A stretch of 14,445 nt of DNA from an uncultured Prevotella sp. (GCA_900539625.1 UQCW01000058.1:1-14445); one strand, 5' to 3'; numbered from the stretch's first letter, positions 1-5,603 are shown. Numbers and translations are program-made. The notes: generated by a model not told the origin, from the letters alone.

Positions 1-17
1 TTCGGTCGACAACACGG

Positions 18-49
18 CAAAGGTAGGAAACGCTAAGAATATGGCAAAA
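18..49 (-). promoter_or_regulatory. Leftward Bacteroidota-type promoter for a gene off the left edge
   Basis: Read on the minus strand, TTTTG (45-49) is followed by exactly 19 bases and then TACCTTTG (18-25). This fits the Bacteroidota vegetative sigma consensus (TTTG at -33, TAnnTTTG at -7) at the usual spacing. Transcription would start close to or just beyond the left edge, so the gene served is not visible. Confidence 0.65.
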
Positions 50-406
50 ACCTGCGGCGGAATTTTTCGGGTTTTATATCGAAGAACATGGTTTCGGGAG
101 GAAAATTGGGAGCGAAAGGCGGGATTTTTGTTTTTGGAAGGAAATGCGGGGTTATATATAATGGGGAATGCGGGGAGGAGTAATCGCGTAATTATATATA
201 TTTACGCACGGCAGACCTATCCTCAATTTGTTGCAAAATTTGGAGGAAGGGCTACGCATTATAAGAATATAAGAAAAAACGGAATTGGCTATTACAGCAA
301 TTCCGTCAATTTTCAAACCTTGCTCAAGCATTTTGGCATCCGCCAGGGCGTTGCAGCAAAGAAGATAGGCAAGATGTTAGAGGATACTTTCTACGATGAT
401 TTTTAA
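41..406 (+). CDS. Doubtful hypothetical protein (121 aa, possibly only its 3' part is real)
   Basis: I do not recognise this open frame. The C-terminal half, from about residue 55, has a believable composition (ending ...KKIGKMLEDTFYDDF), while the first 40 residues are odd and lie over a strong leftward promoter. A second ATG at 161 gives about 81 residues. A leftward terminator hairpin (270-306) sits inside the frame. No start signal or domain is visible. It may be a remnant or a chance frame. Confidence 0.22.
   Translation: MAKTCGGIFRVLYRRTWFREENWERKAGFLFLEGNAGLYIMGNAGRSNRVIIYIYARQTYPQFVAKFGGRATHYKNIRKNGIGYYSNSVNFQTLLKHFGIRQGVAAKKIGKMLEDTFYDDF
186..207. repeat. 22-bp near-palindrome with AT core
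   Basis: GCGTAA (186-191) and TTACGC (202-207) flank a ten-base core made only of A and T, giving a dyad that could bind a dimeric regulator or simply form a hairpin. It lies about 135 bases upstream of the -33 box of the leftward promoter at 18-49. A nearby direct repeat of AATGCGGGG occurs at 143-151 and 167-175. Confidence 0.35.
270..306 (-). terminator. Leftward intrinsic terminator after the small-gene array
   Basis: ACGGAATTG (279-287) pairs perfectly with CAATTCCGT (298-306) around a ten-base loop. On the minus strand the hairpin is followed at once by a run of six T residues (TTTTTTCTTAT), the layout of an intrinsic terminator for leftward transcripts. It is the first such signal downstream of the four paralogous small genes. 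Confidence 0.6.
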
Positions 407-476
407 GCACGACATACGAGCGTATGTTTAATAACGAAAAGATACCATTTAATATTTTCTGTATGGAATTTCAAAA

Positions 477-524
477 ATGGATATACTACCCGAATATTTC
501 AAGGAATTACTCGAATCAATCTAA
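477..524 (+). pseudogene. Rightward coding tail (copy 1), convergent with small paralog A
   Basis: The rightward frame reads MDILPEYFKELLESI then TAA (522-524). The TAA overlaps the TGA of the leftward small gene A, whose complement TCA is at 516-518. The same convergent arrangement, with endings in ESI-stop, recurs near 942 and 1821. It looks like the last residues of a gene whose body has been lost, carried along with each duplicated copy. In-frame stops upstream prevent a longer product. Confidence 0.35.
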
Positions 525-743
525 TTTTGAAAATCTATACATAAAGTCCATTTTCATATTTTGCGGCAATCTGTTCACATATTTCATCATCATAGCCTTA
601 TTGCCGCGATTTAAGTACAACTCAGCGATTAAAAGATTTGATGAAGCCGCGTCAAAACTTTTAATAAAATCGTCGCTAACGAAATCACCAATTATTGCGT
701 CCTTTTCCTGCTTTGTAACGCCATGATCAAAAATCGTTTCCAT
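516..743 (-). CDS. Small METI-family paralog A (75 aa, unknown function)
   Basis: This is the most divergent and most downstream of four tandem paralogs. I do not recognise the family. The frame opens METIFDHGVT, has an SSNLLIAELY helix, a short RGNK turn and a second helix (MMMKYVNRLP), and ends SKLD. The two antiparallel-looking helices around a G-N turn resemble half of a TPR or Sel1-like hairpin, which is inference only. The product would be cytosolic, without signal peptide or membrane segment. An in-frame ATG three codons earlier (752) exists, but METI is chosen because it is the only start shared by all four copies. A decayed coding tail stops 11 nt upstream. Confidence 0.7.
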   Translation of the reverse strand: METIFDHGVTKQEKDAIIGDFVSDDFIKSFDAASSNLLIAELYLNRGNKAMMMKYVNRLPQNMKMDFMYRFSKLD

Positions 744-754
744 AACATACATAT

Positions 755-865
755 TTAATTATTGTCCTTAATGAAATGCCCTTTCAACACTATTACTTCA
801 AGGCCAATTGCATTTACCATTTCCTCCACAATGGAAGCGCCCTTGGCCTGCGAATGATAGAATGT
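755..865 (-). pseudogene. Decayed upstream coding tail before paralog A
   Basis: The leftward frame reads about 36 residues, including QAKGASIVEEMVNAIGLEV and then VLKG, ending KDNN-TAA at 755-757. Related tails precede the other three small genes, always with TAA 11 nt before METI. This is the least decayed copy. The pattern (small polar loop, then a helix ending in A-I-G-L-E-V) resembles the last helix of an XRE-type HTH regulator, a weak guess. An in-frame TAA just upstream cuts it off. Confidence 0.35.
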
Positions 866-944
866 TTAAGAAAAAACTATCCATGAAAGACTATAAAGAA
901 ATCATAGAACCTGTTGAAATAAGGAATTACTCGAATCAATCTAA
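862..944 (+). pseudogene. Rightward coding tail (copy 2), frameshifted, convergent with paralog B
   Basis: From 862 the rightward frame reads MFKKKLSMKDYKEIIEPV, closely matching the start of the 1725-1823 copy. The frame then shifts before the shared ending (KELLESI, TAA 942-944). The TAA again overlaps the stop of the leftward small gene. It appears to be a broken duplicate. It overlaps on the opposite strand with the tail before paralog A by a few bases, near 862-865. Confidence 0.35.
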
Positions 945-1163
945 AGGAGAGAGCATTCTCAAAAAATCATATTTCATGTAATTAGGTAATTTGTTAACAT
1001 ACTCCATCATTTTTTCTTCATTTCCTCTTAAATGATAAAGCTCTGCTAAGAATAAATTTGAAGAATTTTCGTCTAAACAATGGAGAAATCTTTCATCAGA
1101 ACTCTTACCTATAAGTGCGTAGCGTTCCTCCTCTGTCATATTGTGGTCAAGAATCGTTTCCAT
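936..1163 (-). CDS. Small METI-family paralog B (75 aa)
   Basis: Very close to paralog C: both begin METILDHNMTEEERY and share DENSSN, KMMEYVNKLP and the ending SPLD, with substitutions concentrated in the middle. B carries ELYHLRGNEE at the inter-helix turn. The acidic N-terminal TEEER and the lysine-rich second helix suggest a small soluble all-helical protein. Function is unknown. The start is the only in-frame ATG consistent with the other copies. The 80 bases upstream hold a truncated form of the conserved upstream tail, directly abutting the stop of paralog C, so B and C look like a recent tandem duplication whose junction lies near 1238-1250. Confidence 0.72.
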   Translation of the reverse strand: METILDHNMTEEERYALIGKSSDERFLHCLDENSSNLFLAELYHLRGNEEKMMEYVNKLPNYMKYDFLRMLSPLD

Positions 1164-1174
1164 AACACATACAT

Positions 1175-1249
1175 TTAATTATTATCTTTATTGGATTGAC
1201 CTTTCAGCACCATCACTTCAAGGCCAATTATATTATCATTCGAATCAAT
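1175..1249 (-). pseudogene. Truncated upstream coding tail before paralog B
   Basis: The frame reads DNIIGLEVMVLKGQ...KDNN and stops with TAA at 1175-1177, 11 nt before the METI start of B. Its 5' side fuses straight into the 3' end of paralog C, so this is the shortest copy of the tail and marks a duplication junction. Confidence 0.35.
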
Positions 1250-1472
1250 CTAAGGGAGAGAGTATTCTCAAAAACTCATATTTCATGCGAACAGGCAATT
1301 TGTTTACATACTCCATCATTTTCTTTTCATCATTTCTCAGGAGATAAAGCTTCGCCAAAAAATGATTTGAAGAATTTTCGTCTAAACCATAGAGAAAATC
1401 TTCATCAGAAAACCTACCTATAATTTTGTAGCGTTCCTCTTCCGTCATATTGTGGTCAAGAATCGTTTCCAT
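1245..1472 (-). CDS. Small METI-family paralog C (75 aa)
   Basis: Third tandem copy, nearest to B. It opens METILDHNMTEEERYKIIG, continues through DENSSNHFLAKLYLLR and ends FLRILSPLD. At the turn the usual G-N is changed to N-D (LRNDEKKMMEYVNKLP), so the loop tolerates change while the helix faces do not. No signal peptide, cysteine or known catalytic motif is visible. Function is unknown. Unlike B, it keeps about 220 bases of the conserved upstream block, including a 29-codon open frame that ends 11 nt before the start. It is probably co-transcribed with the other copies. Confidence 0.72.
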   Translation of the reverse strand: METILDHNMTEEERYKIIGRFSDEDFLYGLDENSSNHFLAKLYLLRNDEKKMMEYVNKLPVRMKYEFLRILSPLD

Positions 1473-1483
1473 AACATATACAT

Positions 1484-1573
1484 TTAATCATTATCTTTAT
1501 TGAATTGACTTTTCAGCGCCATCACTTCAAGGCCAATTATATTTATTGTCGTCATTGACAAAATAGCTATCAT
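1484..1573 (-). other. 29-codon leftward frame upstream of paralog C (conserved tail)
   Basis: Starts MIAILSMTTINIIGLEV and ends KDND-TAA at 1484-1486, with the constant 11-nt gap to METI. It may be a genuine leader peptide or the decayed end of a lost gene. The matching tail before paralog A reads GASIVEEMVNAIGLEV in the same register, which favours a coding ancestor over a leader. No ribosome-binding signal is evident. Bases 1574-1720 match the block upstream of paralog D, with no intact frame. Confidence 0.3.
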
Positions 1574-1724
1574 AACATTAATCAGAAATGAGGCTATGGC
1601 TCGTGTTGTAAACTTCTTTCGTTAGAGAATTAACACATAGCTGTTTGTCAAGACAAAATTACTAAACTGAAAGGAATTCACAACTACATTCTACGATAAC
1701 TTTTTCGTTAGATTACATGATAGA

Positions 1725-1823
1725 ATGTTTATGAACAAACTATCTATGAAAGACTATAAAGGAATCACAGAGCCTATTGGTATTAAAGAAGAAATTTTTA
1801 ATGGGTTACAAGAGTCAATCTAA
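1725..1823 (+). other. 32-codon rightward frame (copy 3), convergent with paralog D
   Basis: An uninterrupted frame from ATG 1725 reads MFMNKLSMKDYKGITEPIGI, then ends GLQESI with TAA at 1821-1823 overlapping the TGA of paralog D. Two changes relative to the 862 copy are silent in this frame (tcc/tct, gaa/gag), which hints that it once coded. A near-consensus TAACTTTT lies about 25 bases upstream. It could be a small protein or the intact tail of a lost gene. Confidence 0.35.
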
Positions 1824-2054
1824 CGGTGAAATCATTCTTAGAAAATCAGTTTTCATATATAAGGGTAACCTATTTAGGTATTCCATCATTTTCTTTTCAT
1901 TCTTCCTTATATAAAACAGTTTAGCTAAAAAATAATTAGAAGAATCCTCATCATGACATTTATCAAGACATTTAAAGAATCGTTCTTTACTCATTCCTCC
2001 TATTACTCTATCATGCTCTTCTTCCGTCATATTGTGGTCAAAAATCGTTTCCAT
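1815..2054 (-). CDS. Small METI-family paralog D (79 aa, first in the array)
   Basis: This is the most upstream copy in transcription order. It opens METIFDHNMTEEEHDRVIG, has a four-residue insertion before the conserved DSSN (KCHDEDSSN), then FLAKLF, KKMMEYLNRLP and the ending SPLD. An in-frame ATG at 2063 would add MYV, but METI is the start shared by all copies. Length otherwise matches the family seen here. No domain is recognised. It probably leads a leftward transcript that includes C, B and A, from a promoter-like sequence near 2229-2258. Confidence 0.72.
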   Translation of the reverse strand: METIFDHNMTEEEHDRVIGGMSKERFFKCLDKCHDEDSSNYFLAKLFYIRKNEKKMMEYLNRLPLYMKTDFLRMISPLD

Positions 2055-2065
2055 AACATACATAT

Positions 2066-2173
2066 TTAATTGTTGTCTTTATTGAATTGAACTTTCAGCA
2101 CTATTACTTCTTTCAGCACCATTACTCCAAGACCAATTGTATTTACTATTGTCATTGACAATATAGCTATCAT
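2066..2173 (-). other. 35-codon leftward frame upstream of paralog D (conserved tail)
   Basis: Reads MIAILSMTIVNTIGLGVMVL and ends NKDNN-TAA at 2066-2068, 11 nt before METI. Compared with the copy before C it contains a short internal duplication (VMVLKEVIVLK). Reading upstream, the frame breaks near 2173. A one-base change there would extend it, so it is best seen as a decayed gene end. Confidence 0.3.
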
Positions 2174-2228
2174 GACATTATCAGAAAGAGACTACGGCTT
2201 CTGTTGTAAAATTCTGTCATTAGAGCAT

Positions 2229-2258
2229 CAAAACTAAGCTGTTTGCCACAGCACAAAA
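2229..2258 (-). promoter_or_regulatory. Possible leftward promoter of the small-gene array
   Basis: On the minus strand TTTTG (2254-2258), a 17-base spacer and TAGTTTTG (2229-2236) match both Bacteroidota promoter boxes, with a spacer two bases shorter than ideal. It would give a leader of roughly 170 bases before paralog D. The equivalent block before paralog C has lost the -7 box, so one promoter may serve all four genes. Confidence 0.35.
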
Positions 2259-2334
2259 TCACCAATTTTAAAGCCATTCACAACCGTTATACACACGCAT
2301 ATTCCGTACCAATAGCTTTTTGTCATGATACAAA

Positions 2335-2718
2335 TTACCCATTTGAGAGCAATTTAGAACTAACATTCACCGCATACCACACTGCCGCCTGTGCCATCGC
2401 GTCCCGAAGGGCATCTAGAAACAGCTTGTAGTTATTCTGCGTGATGGTGAGTTGATGTTCTGGGTGTTGTCCGTCGTGATCGCCACTCGTCAGATGGATG
2501 ATGCAGAAGGTGCGGTCTGTGTCATGATGCGCCACCATACCTCGCTTCTTCAAAATCGCCATAGTGCGCTCAAAGTCTGCTGGCGTGGTAGGCACCACCT
2601 GAAGAACGCTCCAGGGATATTCCTGTGCCGTGAGAAGTATTTGCCCTTCCCGCTCAGAAAGCAGGAAGGAATAAATTGTTTTTGATGTTACCATAAGTTT
2701 AAGTTTTTCGTGCAACAT
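2335..2718 (-). CDS. Hypothetical protein (127 aa)
   Basis: I do not recognise this protein. It has no signal peptide or membrane segment. The middle contains a basic stretch (AILKKRGMVAHHDTDR) that could be the end of a DNA-binding helix plus wing, and the C-terminus has a helix (FLDALRDAMAQAAVWYAV). Two starts are possible, 2718 (MLHEKLKLM...) or 2694 (MVTSK...). Neither has a Shine-Dalgarno sequence, and the longer one is kept. It lies 138 bases downstream of, and on the same strand as, the HU/winged-helix gene, with its own promoter-like -7 box between them. Its base composition is richer in GC than the small-gene array next to it. Confidence 0.6.
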   Translation of the reverse strand: MLHEKLKLMVTSKTIYSFLLSEREGQILLTAQEYPWSVLQVVPTTPADFERTMAILKKRGMVAHHDTDRTFCIIHLTSGDHDGQHPEHQLTITQNNYKLFLDALRDAMAQAAVWYAVNVSSKLLSNG

Positions 2719-2786
2719 AGTTAGTCACTGCCCCTTAGTAGGGCTTAGAAACTATTTGAACTATTACTAAACTGTTCGGCGCTGGA

Positions 2787-2794
2787 CAAAGTTA
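2787..2794 (-). promoter_or_regulatory. -7 box upstream of the 127-aa gene
   Basis: TAACTTTG on the minus strand is a full match to TAnnTTTG. No TTTG is found at the expected -33 distance. The predicted leader is about 60 bases. Confidence 0.35.
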
Positions 2795-2856
2795 CCATTT
2801 TACAGGCAATTCGCCGCTTTCCCTTTCAGTTTTTCTGTCATTTTGCAGACTGCTTC

Positions 2857-3486
2857 TCAAGACTGTCCATCCCCCTTCTCTGTCAATATATAATATGGAG
2901 CAGAAATGTGTCCCTGTTTCAGTAGCAATCCTTCTTTTGTCAAGCGACTCAATGTTCTCTGGGCCGTTGAACGGCTATAGCCTGTCAGAGATTGAAAAAC
3001 AGCGCGGTTCAGGAAACAAACGCTCTCAGAATTGAAGAAATTGCGAATACGCTGAAGGATCTCCGAATCCGTCAAGACGCAGAATACGTAAGGCACTTGC
3101 GTTGAGCGCTTGAAACGCACATCGTGCATTTTCTTCCGCAATCCCACTTTTGGTCTGAAAGCAATGTTTCTCACGTAAAGATCCCGCGTTACTTTCTTGT
3201 CATTTCTGTCTGAAATTTTGCGATGGCAGGAAATCATCGGACTAAAATAGCCCAATCCTGGAATCTCCACGTTGGTTCCGCACGAGAGTTTCTCTGCAAC
3301 GACATTCACCAAGGCGTCCATAACCGCCACGATGTCGGTCGAAGTGACGGTGCAACGATTTTGTACCGTTTCATACAATTGCTCCGGCGTAAACTTACCG
3401 GCATTCGCCACTACGGGATAATAGCCCACTGGCGATTCTTCTGTGAAGCGTGGCAGCTCACGCAATGAAAATGAAATAATTGACAT
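2857..3486 (-). CDS. HU-like DNA-binding protein with C-terminal winged helix
   Basis: Residues 33-125 have the layout of the HU-like domain common in Bacteroidota (HU-HIG/HU-related family): two N-terminal helices, then GTNVEIPGLGYFSP (70-83) in place of the HU beta arm entry, a basic region (VTRDLYVRNIAFRPKVGLRKKM) and the closing strand. Residues 141-205 form a winged helix-turn-helix, with SLTGYSRSTAQRTLSRLTKEGLL as recognition region and a YYIL wing. The product should bind DNA and act as a regulator or architectural protein. Its targets are unknown. Such proteins often lie in accessory regions. The start at 3486 is preceded by an A-rich sequence without a Shine-Dalgarno. A long leader (about 280 bases) separates it from the nearest good -7 box. 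Confidence 0.8.
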   Translation of the reverse strand: MSIISFSLRELPRFTEESPVGYYPVVANAGKFTPEQLYETVQNRCTVTSTDIVAVMDALVNVVAEKLSCGTNVEIPGLGYFSPMISCHRKISDRNDKKVTRDLYVRNIAFRPKVGLRKKMHDVRFKRSTQVPYVFCVLTDSEILQRIRNFFNSESVCFLNRAVFQSLTGYSRSTAQRTLSRLTKEGLLLKQGHISAPYYILTEKGDGQS

Positions 3487-3771
3487 GGTTTAAGATTAGT
3501 GTTAGGTTTGATAATTGTCTGGGATGTCATTCTTCACCTCCCTGGGGAAGTAACGCGCCATCGTCTGCAACGATGCAGGGCGAACGCGCGTAAGGAAACA
3601 GGAATACAGCGCTGAAAATCATCCTGAATCCTTTTCTTTCGACACGCTCCTTATGTTTGACAGCGAACGCGGGACGAGACGCAACCGAATCTGGGACGAG
3701 GCACGACCGAATCTGGGGCGAGAGGCGCTGACAAGTTGAGAGAGCGTAGCGCGGAGGATTATTTGACGCTG
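3487..3771 (-). other. Structured GC-rich leader of the HU/winged-helix gene
   Basis: No believable gene is present here. Starting at 3552, ACGCGC pairs with a later GCGCGT and encloses a second hairpin, CATCGT / ACGATG. Further upstream in the leader lie three imperfect 22-bp tandem repeats (3671-3736). If transcription starts at the TATCTTTG box at 3772, the whole segment is 5' untranslated RNA. Confidence 0.4.
3671..3736. repeat. Three imperfect 22-bp tandem repeats
   Basis: Units at 3671-3692, 3693-3714 and (partial) 3715-3736 share GGGACGAG...ACCGAATCT. Units 1 and 2 differ at a few positions, and unit 3 keeps only the first part (GGGGCGAG). They lie within the leader of the HU/winged-helix gene and could be binding sites for its own product, which is inference. 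Confidence 0.55.
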
Positions 3772-3808
3772 CAAAGATAGGGCATTATCGTGACAGACCA
3801 CGGCAAAA
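3772..3808 (-). promoter_or_regulatory. Leftward promoter for the HU/winged-helix gene
   Basis: On the minus strand TATCTTTG (3772-3779) matches TAnnTTTG fully. The nearest TTTTG (3804-3808) is 24 bases upstream, longer than the usual 19. Transcription would enter the GC-rich leader. Confidence 0.45.
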
Positions 3809-3809
3809 A

Positions 3810-4273
3810 GGAATTTGGAGTGTTAAAATGTAGTGTCAAAGTTTCTGTTCAGCAAATTCTGAGGAGTCTGCCAGATAAAATCTCAGAATAAGCCAGGAAA
3901 GAGAGAGGGAAAGGAATTATGAGAATGGGGATGTTTTTTTCTTGCCCGTTTCAAGGTGCACTATGGAAATTAGCATACAACACGCCTTGTCTTTCCCAAA
4001 ACACGGAGATGAGAAGTGGCGAGATGTATGTTTTAACATTAAGAGTGGCAATTTTAAGATTAAAGGTGTTTGTCCTGTCACAAGAAATTCCGAACTTAGC
4101 AACGGTAAGTAGATGTTCAAAATTATTTTATAAATATGAAAGCAGCGAAAGAGCAGTTTGATATGATAGAATAGTTTTGAACACCTGCTAAATAGGCAAA
4201 CATTAAAATAAACCTTGCTCCGACTTCCCCACTCCACTGACGGGGAGGGCGCAACAAACATAATCTGAAACCA
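3810..4273. other. Gene-free stretch holding a long imperfect hairpin
   Basis: Open frames here on both strands look like chance: unlikely composition, no start context, and they overlap the inverted repeat at 4106-4191. Apart from that repeat, only a short C-run/G-run dyad (CCCC...GGGG near 4225-4250) was noticed. No clear rightward promoter for the following gene was found. Confidence 0.5.
4106..4191. repeat. Long imperfect inverted repeat (86 bp)
   Basis: TGTTCAAAATTATTTTAT (4114-4131) pairs with 4166-4183 at 16 of 18 positions. Pairing extends outward to about 26 bases with more mismatches, and inward with a bulge (ATATgAAAg / CTTTgATAT-like). No coding capacity, no T-run after it. It could be a decayed miniature element or a structured transcript end. 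Confidence 0.5.
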
Positions 4274-4657
4274 ATGAAACAGGAAGGATATGCGCAGAAG
4301 CAATTTGGCATCAAGACCAAGCGATTCTGCCAGACACTCGACTTAAAGGATGAGCCAGAGCTCATTGCTGCATACAAACAACTGCACGACGAAGACCACG
4401 TTTGGAGAGAAATTCTTGACGGCATCAAAGAAGTGGGGATTCTCGAAATGGAGATTTATCTGCTGGAGAACCGCCTGTTTATGATCGTTGAAACACCAGA
4501 GGATTTCAATTGGAATGATTCGATGGAGAAACTGGCCAAACTTCCGAAGCAAGAAGAATGGGAAGCACTGACCGGGAGATACCAAAAGACGAAAAGCGGT
4601 GCCACTTCTTCAGAGAAATGGCAGCTTATGGACCGGATTTTCCACCTATATGAATAG
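4274..4657 (+). CDS. rhaM: L-rhamnose mutarotase family protein (RhaM/RhaU, DUF718)
   Basis: Members of this family interconvert alpha and beta anomers of L-rhamnose and related sugars in the cytosol. The sequence shows the family signature: RFCQTLDLKDEPELIAAY, then a Y34-x3-H38...W44 set aligning with the Tyr, His and Trp residues used by the E. coli enzyme, GIKEVGILEMEIYLLENRLF, MIVETPEDFNW and the closing WQLMDRIFHLY. At 127 residues it is longer than the roughly 104-residue E. coli protein, through an N-terminal extension and a C-terminal tail that I believe are usual in Bacteroidota members. No rhamnose isomerase, kinase or transporter is nearby, so the physiological sugar cannot be told from context. 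The gene stands alone, about 200 bases before the superoxide dismutase gene. Confidence 0.85.
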   Translation: MKQEGYAQKQFGIKTKRFCQTLDLKDEPELIAAYKQLHDEDHVWREILDGIKEVGILEMEIYLLENRLFMIVETPEDFNWNDSMEKLAKLPKQEEWEALTGRYQKTKSGATSSEKWQLMDRIFHLYE

Positions 4658-4863
4658 GGCGGATTATTCCGCGTTTCATGTTTAAAGCGGAACGCCACGT
4701 GACGCAACATCAAACGACGGCAGAAAAACGCCTTGAGAACTTTCAAGAATTTGCCAACGGGATGCTCTGAAACGGCCCCTTCGGACAAAACCAAGAGTAA
4801 TTATACGGTCTTCGTTTTCGCCAATACCAAAACATTTTATTCACCCCATTAACCACTACGACC

Positions 4864-5463
4864 ATGATGTACCAACTGCCACCATTGCCTTACCCTAAGG
4901 AGGCACTTTCACCAGCTATCAGTGCGGAAACCATTGACTACCACTACGGGAAGCATTTTCAGACGTATGTCAACAAGCTCAACGAACTGATCAAAGGCAC
5001 GCTGTATGAGGATATGGAACTGCCGGAAATCATCTGCAAAGCTTCTGGCGCTCTCTACAACAATGCCGCGCAAGCCTGGAACCACGATTTTTATTTCGAA
5101 CAACTATCGCCCACCCCAACAGAGATGAGTCCGCGTCTCAGCGCCCTTATCATGAAATCGTTTGGAACGATTGAGAAATTCAAGGAAGAGTTGTTGCAAA
5201 ACGCCACGACGCTATTCGGAGCAGGATGGACATGGGTCGTTTTGCACAACGACGAAACGCTGACCATTGAGAACGAATCAAACGCAGGAAATCCGCTTAC
5301 ACGCGGATTGCGCCCCATCTTGACGCTGGACGTGTGGGAGCATGCCTATTACATCGACTACCGCAACAACAGAGCGGAACATCTGAAGCAGATTTGGGGC
5401 TTGATTAATTGGAACGTTGTTGAAGAGAGGGCATTCTGCAACGAATGCAACGTCTATATATAA
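4864..5463 (+). CDS. sodB: Iron-type superoxide dismutase
   Basis: Converts superoxide to oxygen and hydrogen peroxide in the cytosol. The metal ligands are visible: H27 (DYHYGKHF), H74 (AWNHDFYF), D156 and H160 (DVWEHAYYIDY). Q70, in NNAAQAWNHD, and A141, in SNAGNPL, are at positions that mark the Fe-type, since the Mn-type carries its glutamine at the second site. Thr154 occupies the place of Gly155 in the cambialistic Porphyromonas gingivalis enzyme, where a Gly-to-Thr change is reported to shift activity towards iron. The length, 199 residues, is a little more than usual, through a C-terminal extension after NVVEERA with a CNEC motif. Start: ATGATG at 4864-4869; either codon is possible and neither has a Shine-Dalgarno. 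No clear promoter was seen upstream. A terminator hairpin follows. Confidence 0.95.
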   Translation: MMYQLPPLPYPKEALSPAISAETIDYHYGKHFQTYVNKLNELIKGTLYEDMELPEIICKASGALYNNAAQAWNHDFYFEQLSPTPTEMSPRLSALIMKSFGTIEKFKEELLQNATTLFGAGWTWVVLHNDETLTIENESNAGNPLTRGLRPILTLDVWEHAYYIDYRNNRAEHLKQIWGLINWNVVEERAFCNECNVYI

Positions 5464-5507
5464 TAGGTGTTCCAAACTTCGTATTTGAGAATGCCCCATG
5501 AGCCAAC

Positions 5508-5539
5508 GACCGCGGGTTTGTCATGACTCGCGGTCATTT
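5508..5539 (+). terminator. Terminator-like hairpin after sodB
   Basis: GACCGCG (5508-5514) pairs perfectly with CGCGGTC (5529-5535), followed by ATTTTGAT. The T-run is short, so termination may be partial. Confidence 0.55.
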
Positions 5540-5603
5540 TGATGGATTCTCCTTCCGTCAACCCCGCATTTCTTACATCGCAAATCACAAAATCAGCGCT
5601 TTA

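Noticed and set aside
424..726. Rightward 100-codon frame
   Set aside because: Lies opposite small paralog A, which is supported by three related copies.
475..2290. CRISPR array or phage repeat interpretation of the repeated segment
   Set aside because: Repeats are long, diverged and coding, with no short constant repeat and no unique spacers.
3619..3801. 60-codon leftward frame in the HU/winged-helix leader
   Set aside because: Starts upstream of the promoter box and runs through tandem repeats; no sign of coding.
3917..4303. Leftward 128-codon and rightward 80-codon frames before the mutarotase gene
   Set aside because: Unlikely composition, no domain, and both cross the long inverted repeat.
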